This document shows, one piece after another, positions 22,423 through 31,536 of a DNA stretch of 33,481 nucleotides. The position numbers were made by a program, and so were the translations under genes. The first letter of the stretch is position 1; the number at the start of each line of letters is the position of its first letter. A model generated the notes under the pieces. It made no database searches. It was not told where the DNA came from and saw only the letters and a list, made by a program, of their open reading frames with translations. Source of the DNA: a virus; the IMG/VR virus record IMGVR_UViG_3300005510_000010, positions 1 to 33,481 of that record. One strand, 5' to 3'.

Positions 22423-24849
22423 TTATTCCTCCATAGTTAATAATTCATAGTTTTTACTTGCTTTAATAAATTTATCCGCTTCTTCTAACGTTTCTGGCCT
22501 ACCCATGTTTTGCCATAGTTGTGCAATTTGTTGTTGATTCATAGGTTTTTTACGTTTATACAACGCAGCCATTATTGCAATATTTATATCTGGTGGAATC
22601 TCTGAATTAAATATCCGATCTTCTGTTTCAGTTCCATCAGCACGTTTTACTTTGACAAGGACAGATGTTTTATCTAACTTATCCTTTTCACCTGTCTCAA
22701 GAACAGTTGCAAAAGTAACCTGTTTTTTATATTTCTTGCCTACATTTACTTTGTCTAATAATACATTTACTAATAATTGTTCTTTTTCTGCTCTAGTTAA
22801 TTTTCTGCCTTCTACCCTTTGTGCATAATTTATTCTATCTCTCCATGCATCTTCAAGTTCATTATATATAGCTGCATCATCGCCTTTTAATTCTTCTTCT
22901 GGAAAAGCTAAATCTCCAAAACCATTTTTATATAAAACACTTTTAAACATTTTGTTATCAGTAGTTACTTCAAAAATTTTTGATTCTCCTCCTCCTTGCA
23001 ATTCTTTAGCGTATCTTTCTAATTCTAGATAATCAGATTTAGAAATTTTATGGCTGTATGACTCTAAATTATTAACGACTTCTTCTGGATTATCTTTTAA
23101 TTTAGCTATCGTTCCTTGATCAGAATCTACTGGCTGTCCATTTTTTAAAATCTCTTGATCTTTTGGACTAAAACTATCTATTTGTATTCCATTAGCTGCA
23201 AGATTCTTGTATCCGTTTGGCTCTGCAAATGCTATTTTTTTTGCAGCGTTTAAATTTTCATTATAAATTTGTGTTTTTTGATTTGCGATTTTTTCGTATT
23301 TAACTTCTAAATCTTTTATTGCGTGTTTTTGTGTTTCTTTATCTGTAATAGTTTCTTTAATTTCACGTTTTAAATCTTCTATAGGACGCAAACCTGTAAC
23401 AAAATCTACCTTAACTTCTTCGTTAGTATTTTTATAATTGTAATCAATACCTTTTTCTATAATTGCTAAATCGTTTTCTATAATGCTTACATATTCTCCA
23501 CCACCAAATTTATATTTTTTTGCTGCTTCTTGAACAATTAATTGATTGTATCTTTGTATAATTTTTTTATTTATTTTTTCAGCATATACAGGATCTTCTT
23601 TGTATTTTGCTTTATCAATCTCTATGTCTGATTTTGCTTTTGTGTACAATGAATCAGCTTTTTCTACTCCTATATGCTGTATTGCAAACAAGTGCGTAGT
23701 TTGATGTTCTGGTATAAGAGTACCTGCTTGTGAAGATTCAGGTGAATAAAATTTAGACGTATCTCTTATTTTTTGTAATGTTTCTATATTTTCTGTTGTT
23801 GTTGTACCTGATGTTTCGTTTTCATTTGAATGTAATCCATCTGTGACAACTCCTCCGTTTCCATCTTCATACGCATGGTTTGATTTTAAACACATTGTTT
23901 TATTAATTTGACTTAAAAATTCACCATCGTTTTGATTACCAGTATTAGCAAGAGTGGCATTAACACAGTTCTCACCTTTAAAATTCTCGTGTTTTTGTTC
24001 TTTGTCTGACGCTAATTCATTAAAAGTTTTATCAGATGTAAAAGGCTTCAAGCTTGCCAAAAAATCTTTAATGCCTTCTGTATCTTTGTCTTCATCTAAT
24101 TTATCTAATACATCTTTTGCTATTTCCTTATCAAGCTCACTTTTTTCTTTTAAATATTGTTCACTTATTCCAATTTTTTTACCGTTAGCATCAACGGCAT
24201 TAGGGTCAAGATTCCAACCTTTTAAAACTGCTTTTTGTTCTAATAATCTATGTGCCGCTATACGATTTTTATTAAATTCACCCTCTGGATCTCTAAAATC
24301 TTTATAATTATTTTTTGCTTTAGTTTTATGTATGTCAATACTCGCATTTGTTTCGTTTTCTAATGCTATACGTCCTTGTGTTAAGGAATGATTAATCATC
24401 TTATTTTGTGCAGATTTTATAGACGATGACATCATTTGTTCATACATATATTTAACAACGCCATTACTAGCTTTATCTGAACCAGTATCAAGAACTTTTT
24501 TTAATTTATTGTTGTTATATTCATCTAAGGTATATACCTGATCTTCTCCCTCTCCTTCTGTTGTTAATGGTTTTACTGCATCGTAACCTTGTAATTGTCC
24601 ATATTCGTTTACAACAGCTTCAACTTCATAATGAGCTTCGTTATACAAACGTTTAGCTTCAGAATCATTAAGCTGATCATCTATTCGATTTAACGTTTTT
24701 CCAAAAGCTATTTGAGCTTGTGACATACGTTTTATGTCATCAGAAACTACATCTTTTTGTGGTTCTACACTAGTAGCACCAAATTGCACTTCAGAACCTG
24801 TTTCTACTTGTTCTCCTAATTTGTAATTTTGAAAAGGAACTTTTGCCAT
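22423..24849 (-). CDS. Internal virion protein, T7 gp15-like
   Basis: 808 residues, mainly helical and highly charged, with Lys/Glu/Asn-rich stretches and no membrane segment or signal peptide. T7 gp15 has 747 residues and the same place between a gp14-like and a gp16-position protein; the assignment rests on size, composition and order, not on a motif. Such proteins form the ejection channel across the periplasm. Starts MAKVPFQNYKLGEQVETGSE. Its final codons hold the GGAGG used by the polyvalent gene two bases downstream, so the two are translationally linked. Confidence 0.6.
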   Translation of the reverse strand: MAKVPFQNYKLGEQVETGSEVQFGATSVEPQKDVVSDDIKRMSQAQIAFGKTLNRIDDQLNDSEAKRLYNEAHYEVEAVVNEYGQLQGYDAVKPLTTEGEGEDQVYTLDEYNNNKLKKVLDTGSDKASNGVVKYMYEQMMSSSIKSAQNKMINHSLTQGRIALENETNASIDIHKTKAKNNYKDFRDPEGEFNKNRIAAHRLLEQKAVLKGWNLDPNAVDANGKKIGISEQYLKEKSELDKEIAKDVLDKLDEDKDTEGIKDFLASLKPFTSDKTFNELASDKEQKHENFKGENCVNATLANTGNQNDGEFLSQINKTMCLKSNHAYEDGNGGVVTDGLHSNENETSGTTTTENIETLQKIRDTSKFYSPESSQAGTLIPEHQTTHLFAIQHIGVEKADSLYTKAKSDIEIDKAKYKEDPVYAEKINKKIIQRYNQLIVQEAAKKYKFGGGEYVSIIENDLAIIEKGIDYNYKNTNEEVKVDFVTGLRPIEDLKREIKETITDKETQKHAIKDLEVKYEKIANQKTQIYNENLNAAKKIAFAEPNGYKNLAANGIQIDSFSPKDQEILKNGQPVDSDQGTIAKLKDNPEEVVNNLESYSHKISKSDYLELERYAKELQGGGESKIFEVTTDNKMFKSVLYKNGFGDLAFPEEELKGDDAAIYNELEDAWRDRINYAQRVEGRKLTRAEKEQLLVNVLLDKVNVGKKYKKQVTFATVLETGEKDKLDKTSVLVKVKRADGTETEDRIFNSEIPPDINIAIMAALYKRKKPMNQQQIAQLWQNMGRPETLEEADKFIKASKNYELLTMEE

Positions 24850-24851
24850 AA

Positions 24852-25433
24852 TTATGCTCTTAACATTCCTTCTGGTAAGCTGCTAAGAACATTACCTGCA
24901 CCTGTTAACAAACTACTGCTCATATTCATAAACGGACTAATAGAAGACGCTGTAGCAAACATATTACTTGCACTCATTCCATACATATCTCCTTGTATTC
25001 CAAGACCTACACCTTCTAATCGTTTGTTTTGTACTGCTCGCACTTTATTAGAATTCATCGTTAATTTATCTATCTCTGCCAATATGTCATTACTAACCAT
25101 TGCATTTAAATTACTACCAACACCTCTTACACCACCTCTAGAAGCTATTGATACTATGTTTTTAGACTTTGCTGCTCCTTGCTTCAAACTCATTATTTGA
25201 AATCGTTTGTTATAAGCACGATTTATATGCTGTGCTTGACTTTCTTTTTGACGCATATTAAAAAGAGCCATATCTTTTTTATGCTGCAAACTTAAAGCTA
25301 AACTTTTTGTTTTATATTTTTCTGCACTTGCTGCGTAAAAAGAACCAACAGCACCACTTACCGCACCAAAACCCTGTGTAATTATCCCTGCTTTACCTAA
25401 ATTACTTAAGCCACTCCAACCTACTTGAGCCAT
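24852..25433 (-). CDS. Internal virion protein, T7 gp14-like
   Basis: 193 residues; T7 gp14 has 196. The N-terminal part has a hydrophobic Gly/Ala-rich segment (GIITQGFGAVSGAVGSFYAA, about 15-34). Then come Gln-rich helices (SLQHKKDMALFNMRQKESQA), SRGGVRGVGSNLNAMVSNDI in the middle and a Met/Ser-rich end. This is the usual layout of gp14-like proteins that insert into the outer membrane during DNA ejection. It is the first gene after late motif B, with GAGGT about 12 nt before the ATG. Confidence 0.7.
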   Translation of the reverse strand: MAQVGWSGLSNLGKAGIITQGFGAVSGAVGSFYAASAEKYKTKSLALSLQHKKDMALFNMRQKESQAQHINRAYNKRFQIMSLKQGAAKSKNIVSIASRGGVRGVGSNLNAMVSNDILAEIDKLTMNSNKVRAVQNKRLEGVGLGIQGDMYGMSASNMFATASSISPFMNMSSSLLTGAGNVLSSLPEGMLRA

Positions 25434-25466
25434 TGTTGTGCTTACCTCAACGCTTCTTTATTTTTT

Positions 25467-25500
25467 AGTATATCTACATAATATCTTTTTACGGTCACAC
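25467..25500 (-). promoter_or_regulatory. Late promoter-like motif, copy B (internal virion module)
   Basis: GTGTGACCGTAA at 25500-25489 (minus strand), then 12 nt, then TAGATATACT (25476-25467) containing TATACT, five of six matches to the sigma-70 -10 consensus. Its first G is the last base of the gp12-like TAG stop. A start about 7 nt below the -10 would give a leader near 27 nt carrying GAGGT before the gp14-like ATG at 25433. This is the best-formed of the three copies. Confidence 0.68.
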
Positions 25501-27968
25501 TATCCACCCATAGCTACTTCTAGTGTTAAACCTACAATAGTTAATGGTAATGGGTCAGTTTGACGTACAAACAATTGGCCGTTGTCTTGCCATTGTGGTG
25601 TAAGCATAATCTTTATGTCTTGCGTTTTTAAATTTGGCGGCGTTCCATATGGTTCTGTTGTACGTTGTTTTGCTTCTACTAATTTATCTGCACTAGGACC
25701 TGCAAAAATACCAGAAGATTCTAATACTCGTAACCATACATGATTTAAATTTTTGACTCTACCTTGTCCAAATGCTTCTACTTGTAATGCCATTGGTAAA
25801 GTTTGCAAATCAGCTTCTATAGGTAATCCAAGATGTACGATACTAGACGCACGTTCTAATGTAATAGAGCCATTAACAACTGTTCTTTGTGGATGTACAG
25901 CACCGTCCGCTAATATGTTTAATTTTTTACCTTCTAAAAAAGTAATACCTGATATTACATTTCTTGCAACTTCATATGTAGTTATTGCTGTATTGCGTAA
26001 ATTTACAGGCAAATCCCGATCAAGTTTTACTGTAGCTACTGTTTGACTTGTTGTAGCAGTAATATTGCAACGATAATAATTTGCACCATCAACCAATACA
26101 ATTGCATCACCTACATCATCAGTACTAGGTGGTGCGTTAAATAAATTATAGTTAGCAGTTATTGTAACGCTTTCTCCTTTAGTATAATTTGTACCACCAG
26201 ATATAGTTACGGTTTGACCTGTGTTTGTATTTGTACCATTGTAAGTTGCACCTGCATCTACAAAAAAGTTATCACGTTGAGTTGCATATAATCTTGTACC
26301 CATGCGTTCTACATATCTAACAAAAGCACCATCTATAAATCTTTTTACAATGCAATATGTAACGTCATCGTTTCCTTCAGACACGCAAGCTACACTTTCA
26401 AAAGTTCCATCTGTGTCATGTTGATGCCATGCTCCTATTTGTTGCTCTGGAACATATGTAAGACCTAATAATTTTCCACTACTACTTACTTGCCATACAA
26501 TAGGTATAGGTGATTTTGATAAAGCCATATCTACAATTGTGAAATTATCAAATAAATGCGGAGCACGAAGAGATAAATCACCTGTAATAAAACCATTTGC
26601 TTGCCAGTTATAACCTAGTTCTCTTATATGACCGCCACGAGCAGCAGCATATACCAAGCTATTATTAACTATTACTGGTTGTGCATTGTTTGCACCAACA
26701 TAAGATTGTGGTTTTACTGATATAGATGTAGGTGTTATTGCATCACTATTAACAGAAGTTACTCTCCATTCTGCTGATCCAGTAAGCATAAGTAAGTTTG
26801 TTAATGGAACAATATGTCTAATAGTATTAGCTTCACGTGCAGCTACTCTAAACTCAATGCGATCATCATCTCGTATTGGCAATCCAAAAGACATATTACT
26901 TTCAGTACCTGATTTAGTCATCCATATATTTTGTGGTGCATTATTTGTACCTGCAAACACTCTGCGTTGTTCAAAATAAGATACAGCACCGGGATAATTA
27001 CCAGAGCCTACAAAATCATTTTCATGAATTGGTGGTGTTCTAGAAAAATCAGGAGCAATATTATCATCTACAAGTGTTGTTGCAGTAGTTTCACCAAGAA
27101 ATCCATATATACCACCTTGTTGTTTGTAAACTCTATATCTACTAGCACCAGAAACTGCGTTCCATGTAATAGTATTTTTTGCTCCAGAAACAAAAATATT
27201 ATTATTTACAGATGCCGCAGTTGATTGGTTACTTTCATCTACTAAATTAGATTTAACAGCCGTAACAACATATTCGTGTGAAACATAAGTATCTGTGTTT
27301 GTAGAAGTAGATGATGGTATATACATAGATACTGCTACGTTTGTAGGAGCAGTTAATGGACTATTAAAATCAATTACACGCAATTCCCATTGTGTTGCAC
27401 TAAGTCTTCTTAATTCTCTAGGTGCATGGTTAGGATGCACTAATGTTATAACGTCAGCAGATTGCACATAATTAACATCAAACAATTCTGCTTCTAAATA
27501 TGGATGTGGTATTTCGTATATGTTGGGATTTGTTGGCATTGGATACCAATTTGTAGCATTAGGTGGTTGGCTGTTTTGGTTTGTAGTTTTAGCGTAATAA
27601 TTTATATTGTTATGTATAACTATTTCACCTACTGAATAAGTTCCATTACTATTCCATGCTGAACCATTGTTATAAAATAAAGTTTGTCCTTGTGTATGAA
27701 ACCTAAAATACTGATCACCAAACTCAAGTATCATAGTTTGAGTTGTATTAAATGTAAAAGACAATAATCTTGTAGATTTTGAACTATTTTTTACTTCTCT
27801 AACGAATGCAAAGCCGGGTCTGTTTTGAGCAGGTCCTTGGGGTTTAGCAATAAAATTACGCATTGTTGCTGCACCTTGTTGGAATTTATTATCAGCAATA
27901 CGTCCAAACATTTCTGGTGATATTTCTCCTCCAGAAAATGCTTGTTTAAAATTACGAGTTACTGGCAT
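25500..27968 (-). CDS. Tail nozzle protein, T7 gp12-like (tail tubular protein B)
   Basis: 822 residues; T7 gp12 has 794. The start MPVTRNFKQAFSGGEISPEM, then AATMRNFIAKPQGPAQNRPG (the first strands of the nozzle) and SFTFNTTQTMILEFGDQYFR, is characteristic of podovirus nozzle or stabilisation proteins. Later parts are beta-rich, with a fibronectin-like block (YVVTAVKSNLVDESNQST; WNAVSGASRYRVYKQQGG, about 230-310). It forms the tube below the adaptor through which DNA leaves. It lies 3 nt after the gp11-like gene. Its TAG stop overlaps late motif B. Confidence 0.88.
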   Translation of the reverse strand: MPVTRNFKQAFSGGEISPEMFGRIADNKFQQGAATMRNFIAKPQGPAQNRPGFAFVREVKNSSKSTRLLSFTFNTTQTMILEFGDQYFRFHTQGQTLFYNNGSAWNSNGTYSVGEIVIHNNINYYAKTTNQNSQPPNATNWYPMPTNPNIYEIPHPYLEAELFDVNYVQSADVITLVHPNHAPRELRRLSATQWELRVIDFNSPLTAPTNVAVSMYIPSSTSTNTDTYVSHEYVVTAVKSNLVDESNQSTAASVNNNIFVSGAKNTITWNAVSGASRYRVYKQQGGIYGFLGETTATTLVDDNIAPDFSRTPPIHENDFVGSGNYPGAVSYFEQRRVFAGTNNAPQNIWMTKSGTESNMSFGLPIRDDDRIEFRVAAREANTIRHIVPLTNLLMLTGSAEWRVTSVNSDAITPTSISVKPQSYVGANNAQPVIVNNSLVYAAARGGHIRELGYNWQANGFITGDLSLRAPHLFDNFTIVDMALSKSPIPIVWQVSSSGKLLGLTYVPEQQIGAWHQHDTDGTFESVACVSEGNDDVTYCIVKRFIDGAFVRYVERMGTRLYATQRDNFFVDAGATYNGTNTNTGQTVTISGGTNYTKGESVTITANYNLFNAPPSTDDVGDAIVLVDGANYYRCNITATTSQTVATVKLDRDLPVNLRNTAITTYEVARNVISGITFLEGKKLNILADGAVHPQRTVVNGSITLERASSIVHLGLPIEADLQTLPMALQVEAFGQGRVKNLNHVWLRVLESSGIFAGPSADKLVEAKQRTTEPYGTPPNLKTQDIKIMLTPQWQDNGQLFVRQTDPLPLTIVGLTLEVAMGG

Positions 27969-27971
27969 AAG

Positions 27972-28640
27972 TTACCTCCCAGATGTCCAAGGAACTATAT
28001 GCTCAACTGTAATATCTCTATGTAAATTATCTGATTGTTTTGCACTATTCAAATAATTAACCATCATTTGTGAACTACGTTTTGCTTCTGCCGCACCTTG
28101 ATCTCCTTTAATTACAGGACCAGCCAACATAGATGCTAAATGCCATGACAATGTAACTACAAATAAAGGTGAAAATAATGATGGATCAGTTACAAATGCT
28201 TGATATCTTAACATTGCGTTTTCTTGATTGGTATATATTAAATCGCCTTCTAATGAAAATTGTTGTGGTGTATATTGCCCTGCCACAATAGTAGGTGCAT
28301 AGTTGGATGTTATACCTCCGGGGGTATCACCGGCTGACATTCTTGTAGCGTAATCGTTTTGTGCTGTAGGAGATATGATTGCAACAGGACTCATCATGTC
28401 CGCAGGGGCTACATATGCATAATCCCACTGATCAAGAGTATTAGTTGTTAATGCAATATTTCCACGCTTTGATGCAAAATTCCATGTATGCATTTCTAAC
28501 AAACTGTTTCTTGCAATCGGATAAAAACGTGCAGCTTTTTCCGCCTGTGCAGATCCTTCTGGTGGATTTAGCGAAGCTATTGTTGCATCATCACCCAAAT
28601 GTGCTAGGGCAAGGTTGCAAATATCTACTTCAGTTGCCAT
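27972..28640 (-). CDS. Head-tail adaptor, T7 gp11-like (tail tubular protein A)
   Basis: 222 residues; T7 gp11 has 196. The start MATEVDICNLALAHLGDDAT, then EKAARFYPIARNSLLEMHTW and DYAYVAPADMM, is the standard pattern of gp11/gp4-type adaptors that ring the portal and seat the tail. Its ATG follows AGGAGAT, just past the hairpin terminator at 28653-28689, so its expression may depend on read-through from the capsid block. Stop and nozzle start are 3 nt apart. Confidence 0.9.
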   Translation of the reverse strand: MATEVDICNLALAHLGDDATIASLNPPEGSAQAEKAARFYPIARNSLLEMHTWNFASKRGNIALTTNTLDQWDYAYVAPADMMSPVAIISPTAQNDYATRMSAGDTPGGITSNYAPTIVAGQYTPQQFSLEGDLIYTNQENAMLRYQAFVTDPSLFSPLFVVTLSWHLASMLAGPVIKGDQGAAEAKRSSQMMVNYLNSAKQSDNLHRDITVEHIVPWTSGR

Positions 28641-28652
28641 GTTATCTCCTAT

Positions 28653-28689
28653 AAAAAGAGGAGGTTAGCAGTATTACTACTAGCCCCCC
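28653..28689 (-). terminator. Rho-independent terminator between capsid block and gp11
   Basis: On the minus strand GGGGGGCTAGTAG (28689-28677) pairs with CTGCTAACCTCCT (28671-28659) around TAATA: 12 of 13 positions pair, counting three G-U pairs. C and TTTTT (28657-28653) follow. It lies between the HeH-protein gene and the gp11-like gene. This would reduce tail-gene transcription relative to capsid genes. T7 has its T-phi terminator at the same gene boundary. Confidence 0.8.
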
Positions 28690-28692
28690 GGT

Positions 28693-28724
28693 AAATAAAT
28701 AAGGTTGTAAATGCCTATTTATTT
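28693..28724 (-). repeat. AT-only inverted repeat over the HeH-protein stop codon
   Basis: AAATAAATA at 28693-28701 and TATTTATTT at 28716-28724 are perfect inverted arms around a 14-nt loop. The arm on the gene side contains the TAG stop of the 28715-29026 gene. It lies directly upstream of the stronger hairpin and may cooperate with it. Confidence 0.5.
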
Positions 28725-29026
28725 GCTGCTTCAAGTTGACTAATAAGAGTTTCTTTAGTTTGTCTTCTATCAAGCTCTACACCAATAGAACGACCATAAA
28801 CTTCAAGTTCTGCTTTAGTCATTGATAAATAATCAATGGATTGAGTAGTTGGCTGAACATCCTCTGACACTACGGTTGGTGTGTTAGACGGCACAGGCAG
28901 ATCAGATTCAGTTCCACCAACTAATTCAATATTACTATTGAACTCTCCGTTGTATTCAAACTCTTCGTCAGCTTCTCGCATAGATTGACCGACAAAACAC
29001 TTGATTTTAGCTTTGTAAATAGGCAT
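28715..29026 (-). CDS. 103-aa protein with C-terminal HeH/Rho-N-like domain
   Basis: N-terminal about 40 residues form a small beta-type segment (MPIYKAKIKCFVGQSMREAD). Then a Pro/Thr/Ser linker and a 35-residue helical end (MTKAELEVYGRSIGVELDRR, then QTKETLISQLEAANK), which matches the HeH (LEM/SAP-like, Rho-N) fold found in many short phage proteins encoded next to capsid genes. Such domains bind nucleic acid or proteins; its role here, perhaps in head completion, is unknown. AAGGAAA precedes the ATG. Confidence 0.7.
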   Translation of the reverse strand: MPIYKAKIKCFVGQSMREADEEFEYNGEFNSNIELVGGTESDLPVPSNTPTVVSEDVQPTTQSIDYLSMTKAELEVYGRSIGVELDRRQTKETLISQLEAANK

Positions 29027-29038
29027 AAATTTTCCTTA

Positions 29039-29470
29039 TTAAACTACGGTAAAGCCAGAAGCATAGTACTTTTGACCATCACCAATTGTCTCTACTATAT
29101 CAGCAGTAACTTTACCTGCATTCATAGTACCAACAACAGTGTATCTAGCACCTAGATATCTCTGACCCTTGCCAGCGATGTCTGGATTTAAAGTAACAAC
29201 AATGTTTTTACCTAATGTAAGTGCTGCTGTAGCTAATGTTGTACTGCTACCAATAACAGTTGGTGTACCTAAGTTTGCACTAGCACTAGTAATAACTTCA
29301 AAAGTTACGCTAGTACCGTTAGCAAATGCTTCAGTAAGTGCAAAATTCATGTACAAAGTTTTACCTTCACCCATGTCTCTTGCAACACTTAAATCAACAG
29401 TGTTTGTAGATACAGCAGTTGTTGTTACCGCTTGATCTTCGCTCACTCTGAGCAGACTATCTGTAATCAT
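29039..29470 (-). CDS. Capsid cement/decoration protein, Bbp16-like
   Basis: 143 residues, beta-rich and Thr/Ala/Val-rich: SEDQAVTTTAVSTNTVDLSV, then ARDMGEGKTLYMNFALTEAF, then YLGARYTVVGTM and YYASGFTVV. This fits the Bbp16 cement protein of Bordetella phage BPP-1, which sits on the capsid surface and stabilises the shell. It directly follows the capsid gene, as in BPP-1. AGGAGAT precedes the ATG. Family assignment is by remembered pattern. Confidence 0.75.
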   Translation of the reverse strand: MITDSLLRVSEDQAVTTTAVSTNTVDLSVARDMGEGKTLYMNFALTEAFANGTSVTFEVITSASANLGTPTVIGSSTTLATAALTLGKNIVVTLNPDIAGKGQRYLGARYTVVGTMNAGKVTADIVETIGDGQKYYASGFTVV

Positions 29471-29497
29471 TTTAGATCTCCTTTAATAATAAACAAA

Positions 29498-30517
29498 TTA
29501 AACTACACGAGCTTCGCTGTTAATCAACGCATCTACTCTTCTTAGAGGTACTCCAAGGAATGATAAGTAGTTTTGTGCTGATCCAAACTGTGATAAACCT
29601 TCTTGTATGTTTAATACGTTTTGTGATTTATCAAGTGCTGCGATAGCCATGCCTGAGTGAACAGTTCTATTCATATAGAACGCTGCTCTTCCCATTGCCA
29701 TGTTTGGTATTCTGTACAATGCTCTAGCCATCAATTTAACTAAGTTAGTTGAAGCTGCTGCTGTTTGTGTACCAGTACTACCAAGGAGGTCAGAAATGTC
29801 GATGTTGCAAATACGAACAACGTATCTCCAATCTTTAACGACCAAACCGTTTTTCCACTGATAACGAGTAGCAAAAGCTTGTAGTCTTGTACCGTCACTG
29901 TTGTAAACAGTTTGCTCACCTAGATCTTCGTGAGTTAAACCTGCTTTTGATCCTTTAGGAAAAGGACAATAAACAGTATTGTCACCCCAAACAACTAGAT
30001 ATACAGAAGCGTTATCAGAACCTGATCCACCTGCATCAAGAATGTTGACAGCGTTGTCAGCAGATAAGTCACCATATCTTGGTGCTAATCCTAAAAACTT
30101 CTTAGGATCTGTTCCGGGATTACCGTAGAACATTGTTTCTGCTTGAGTCTGGTTCATTGCTTCCAAGAACGCAGTGTCTTCAGATAAACGGAACTGTGCA
30201 GTGTTACCATTTAACATTGCCAAGTCTTTGTCCACTTCAGAACGAGCTTCTAGAATTCCACAAGCTTCGTCAATCTGTGCTGTTGTTGACTTAGTTGATG
30301 GAATACCTTGGTTAAGTGCTCTCCAGTAAACACCGGGTAGACCTGTTCTAATAACTACACGTTCTCCAGTAGGTAAATTACCTTCCTTGAACACGCAATC
30401 ATCTAGTATTTCGTTGCTTTGTGATAATAATTCTGCAACAATTGGAACTCTACCGTCTGGGTCAGTTCTTTTTGCCCAATCCGCTAGTGTTAAATTTGAG
30501 GTTGATAGTGTAGCCAT
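29498..30517 (-). CDS. Major capsid protein, BPP-1 Bbp17-like
   Basis: 339 residues. The N-terminal part (LTLADWAKRTDPDGRVPIVA, ELLSQSNEILDDCVFKEGN) and the block GERVVIRTGLPGVYWRALNQ, STTAQIDEACGILEARSEVD match the HK97-fold capsid proteins of BPP-1-like podoviruses. Bbp17 itself has a similar length. The order scaffold, capsid, cement supports this. AAGGAGTT stands 6 nt before the ATG, a strong ribosome binding site as expected for the most abundant virion protein. The T7 gp10 type is excluded because that protein lacks this N-terminal pattern. Confidence 0.92.
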   Translation of the reverse strand: MATLSTSNLTLADWAKRTDPDGRVPIVAELLSQSNEILDDCVFKEGNLPTGERVVIRTGLPGVYWRALNQGIPSTKSTTAQIDEACGILEARSEVDKDLAMLNGNTAQFRLSEDTAFLEAMNQTQAETMFYGNPGTDPKKFLGLAPRYGDLSADNAVNILDAGGSGSDNASVYLVVWGDNTVYCPFPKGSKAGLTHEDLGEQTVYNSDGTRLQAFATRYQWKNGLVVKDWRYVVRICNIDISDLLGSTGTQTAAASTNLVKLMARALYRIPNMAMGRAAFYMNRTVHSGMAIAALDKSQNVLNIQEGLSQFGSAQNYLSFLGVPLRRVDALINSEARVV

Positions 30518-30528
30518 TTAATAACTCC

Positions 30529-31227
30529 TTACTTGTTTTGCTGATTTGAATATAGTGCGTTAGCTATGCCGTTAAAATCTTTAGGAACTTTACTGCCTTG
30601 TGCATTTGCTCCTTGTGAATTACCAACATAACTGTCTTCACTAATTGCCTTACCCGCTCGGTACATAAACCGAATTACTTCGGGATGATTTCCCAAGCCT
30701 GATTCTGACAGCAACTGTTTTAAAGGATCAGTACCAAACGCATCAAGGGCTGTTTTAGCAACTTCAAGATTGGCATCTAAGTTTTCTCCACCAAATTCAT
30801 CATCTGATTTTGAACTTTCTGCCCATTCTGTCCTTGCTTGTTCAACCTGTGCTGCTTGTCTCGCCTGTATTACAGGTGCGACTTTGTCTAATACCTTTTG
30901 TGCAGCTTCTTGTGGCAGGTCAAGTTCTTTAGCGACTTCACCGAATGCAGTTAAGACTTCGGGGTCGAGTACTTCTGGTGCGTCAGCCACCTTATCGTTG
31001 AACTCGTATTTCTCAGGAGCACCTTCTTTTTCGGGTTCCTGTTCGCTAGTTTCACTTTCAGCAGAGGATTCATCCGAATCTTGCTGATCTGCTACGGTTT
31101 CAGCTTGTTGCTGTGTTTCTTCAGTATTAGTTGCTTCAGCCGATTGCTCGGTTTTTGCTTCTTCTACTGGTTGCTGTGTGCTGCCTTCATTGGTTTGATC
31201 GGCTTCCGTCATCAGCGTTTCTGACAT
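30529..31227 (-). CDS. Scaffolding protein
   Basis: 232 residues. The first 75 are acidic and Glu/Gln/Ser/Thr-rich low complexity (EETQQQAETVADQQDSDESS). Then come helices (LTAFGEVAKELDLPQEAAQK; APVIQARQAAQVEQARTEWA) and a C-terminal part with GLGNHPEVIRFMYRAGKAIS, typical of podovirus scaffolds encoded just before the capsid protein. It guides procapsid assembly and then leaves. Its ATG lies inside the Bbp19-like gene (41-nt overlap), with AAGGAGC 7 nt upstream. Confidence 0.85.
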   Translation of the reverse strand: MSETLMTEADQTNEGSTQQPVEEAKTEQSAEATNTEETQQQAETVADQQDSDESSAESETSEQEPEKEGAPEKYEFNDKVADAPEVLDPEVLTAFGEVAKELDLPQEAAQKVLDKVAPVIQARQAAQVEQARTEWAESSKSDDEFGGENLDANLEVAKTALDAFGTDPLKQLLSESGLGNHPEVIRFMYRAGKAISEDSYVGNSQGANAQGSKVPKDFNGIANALYSNQQNK

Positions 31228-31531
31228 TTTTTTGCTCCTTAATCATTGTCGGGTATAACTCTGGGCAGAGAGTGTGAATTAAGTTTAGTATTTGCAAACC
31301 ATAGTTTCTGTTACCTTCGCTAAATGACATTGCCATTGCGTTAGTGTTAAACGATGATCGGTAAACACCTGCTTTTTCCAGAAGTCTCCAGATTAATCTG
31401 CGACCCCTCTTGCTGCTCATCAGCCATTTGATGTCCGACTCTTCATTTTGGCGGTCAATTCTTTCCTCAGACTTTTTATTGTCTTTGGTTTTTTGTTGAC
31501 TCTTGAGGTCGAGAGGATTGTATTCACTCAT
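31187..31531 (-). CDS. Bbp19-like head-module protein
   Basis: 114 residues. The core SDIKWLMSSKRGRRLIWRLL, then EKAGVYRSSFNTNAMAMSF, then EGNRNYGLQILNLI is the pattern of the Bbp19 family, found in BPP-1-like phages between portal and scaffold genes. Function in the family is unknown. The N-terminal 30 residues are Lys/Asp/Asn-rich and variable. The ATG lies only 5 nt after the -10-like element of late motif A and has no Shine-Dalgarno, so this gene may be read from a leaderless transcript. No other in-frame start precedes it because of an upstream TGA. Confidence 0.85.
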   Translation of the reverse strand: MSEYNPLDLKSQQKTKDNKKSEERIDRQNEESDIKWLMSSKRGRRLIWRLLEKAGVYRSSFNTNAMAMSFSEGNRNYGLQILNLIHTLCPELYPTMIKEQKNVRNADDGSRSNQ

Positions 31532-31536
31532 ACATC

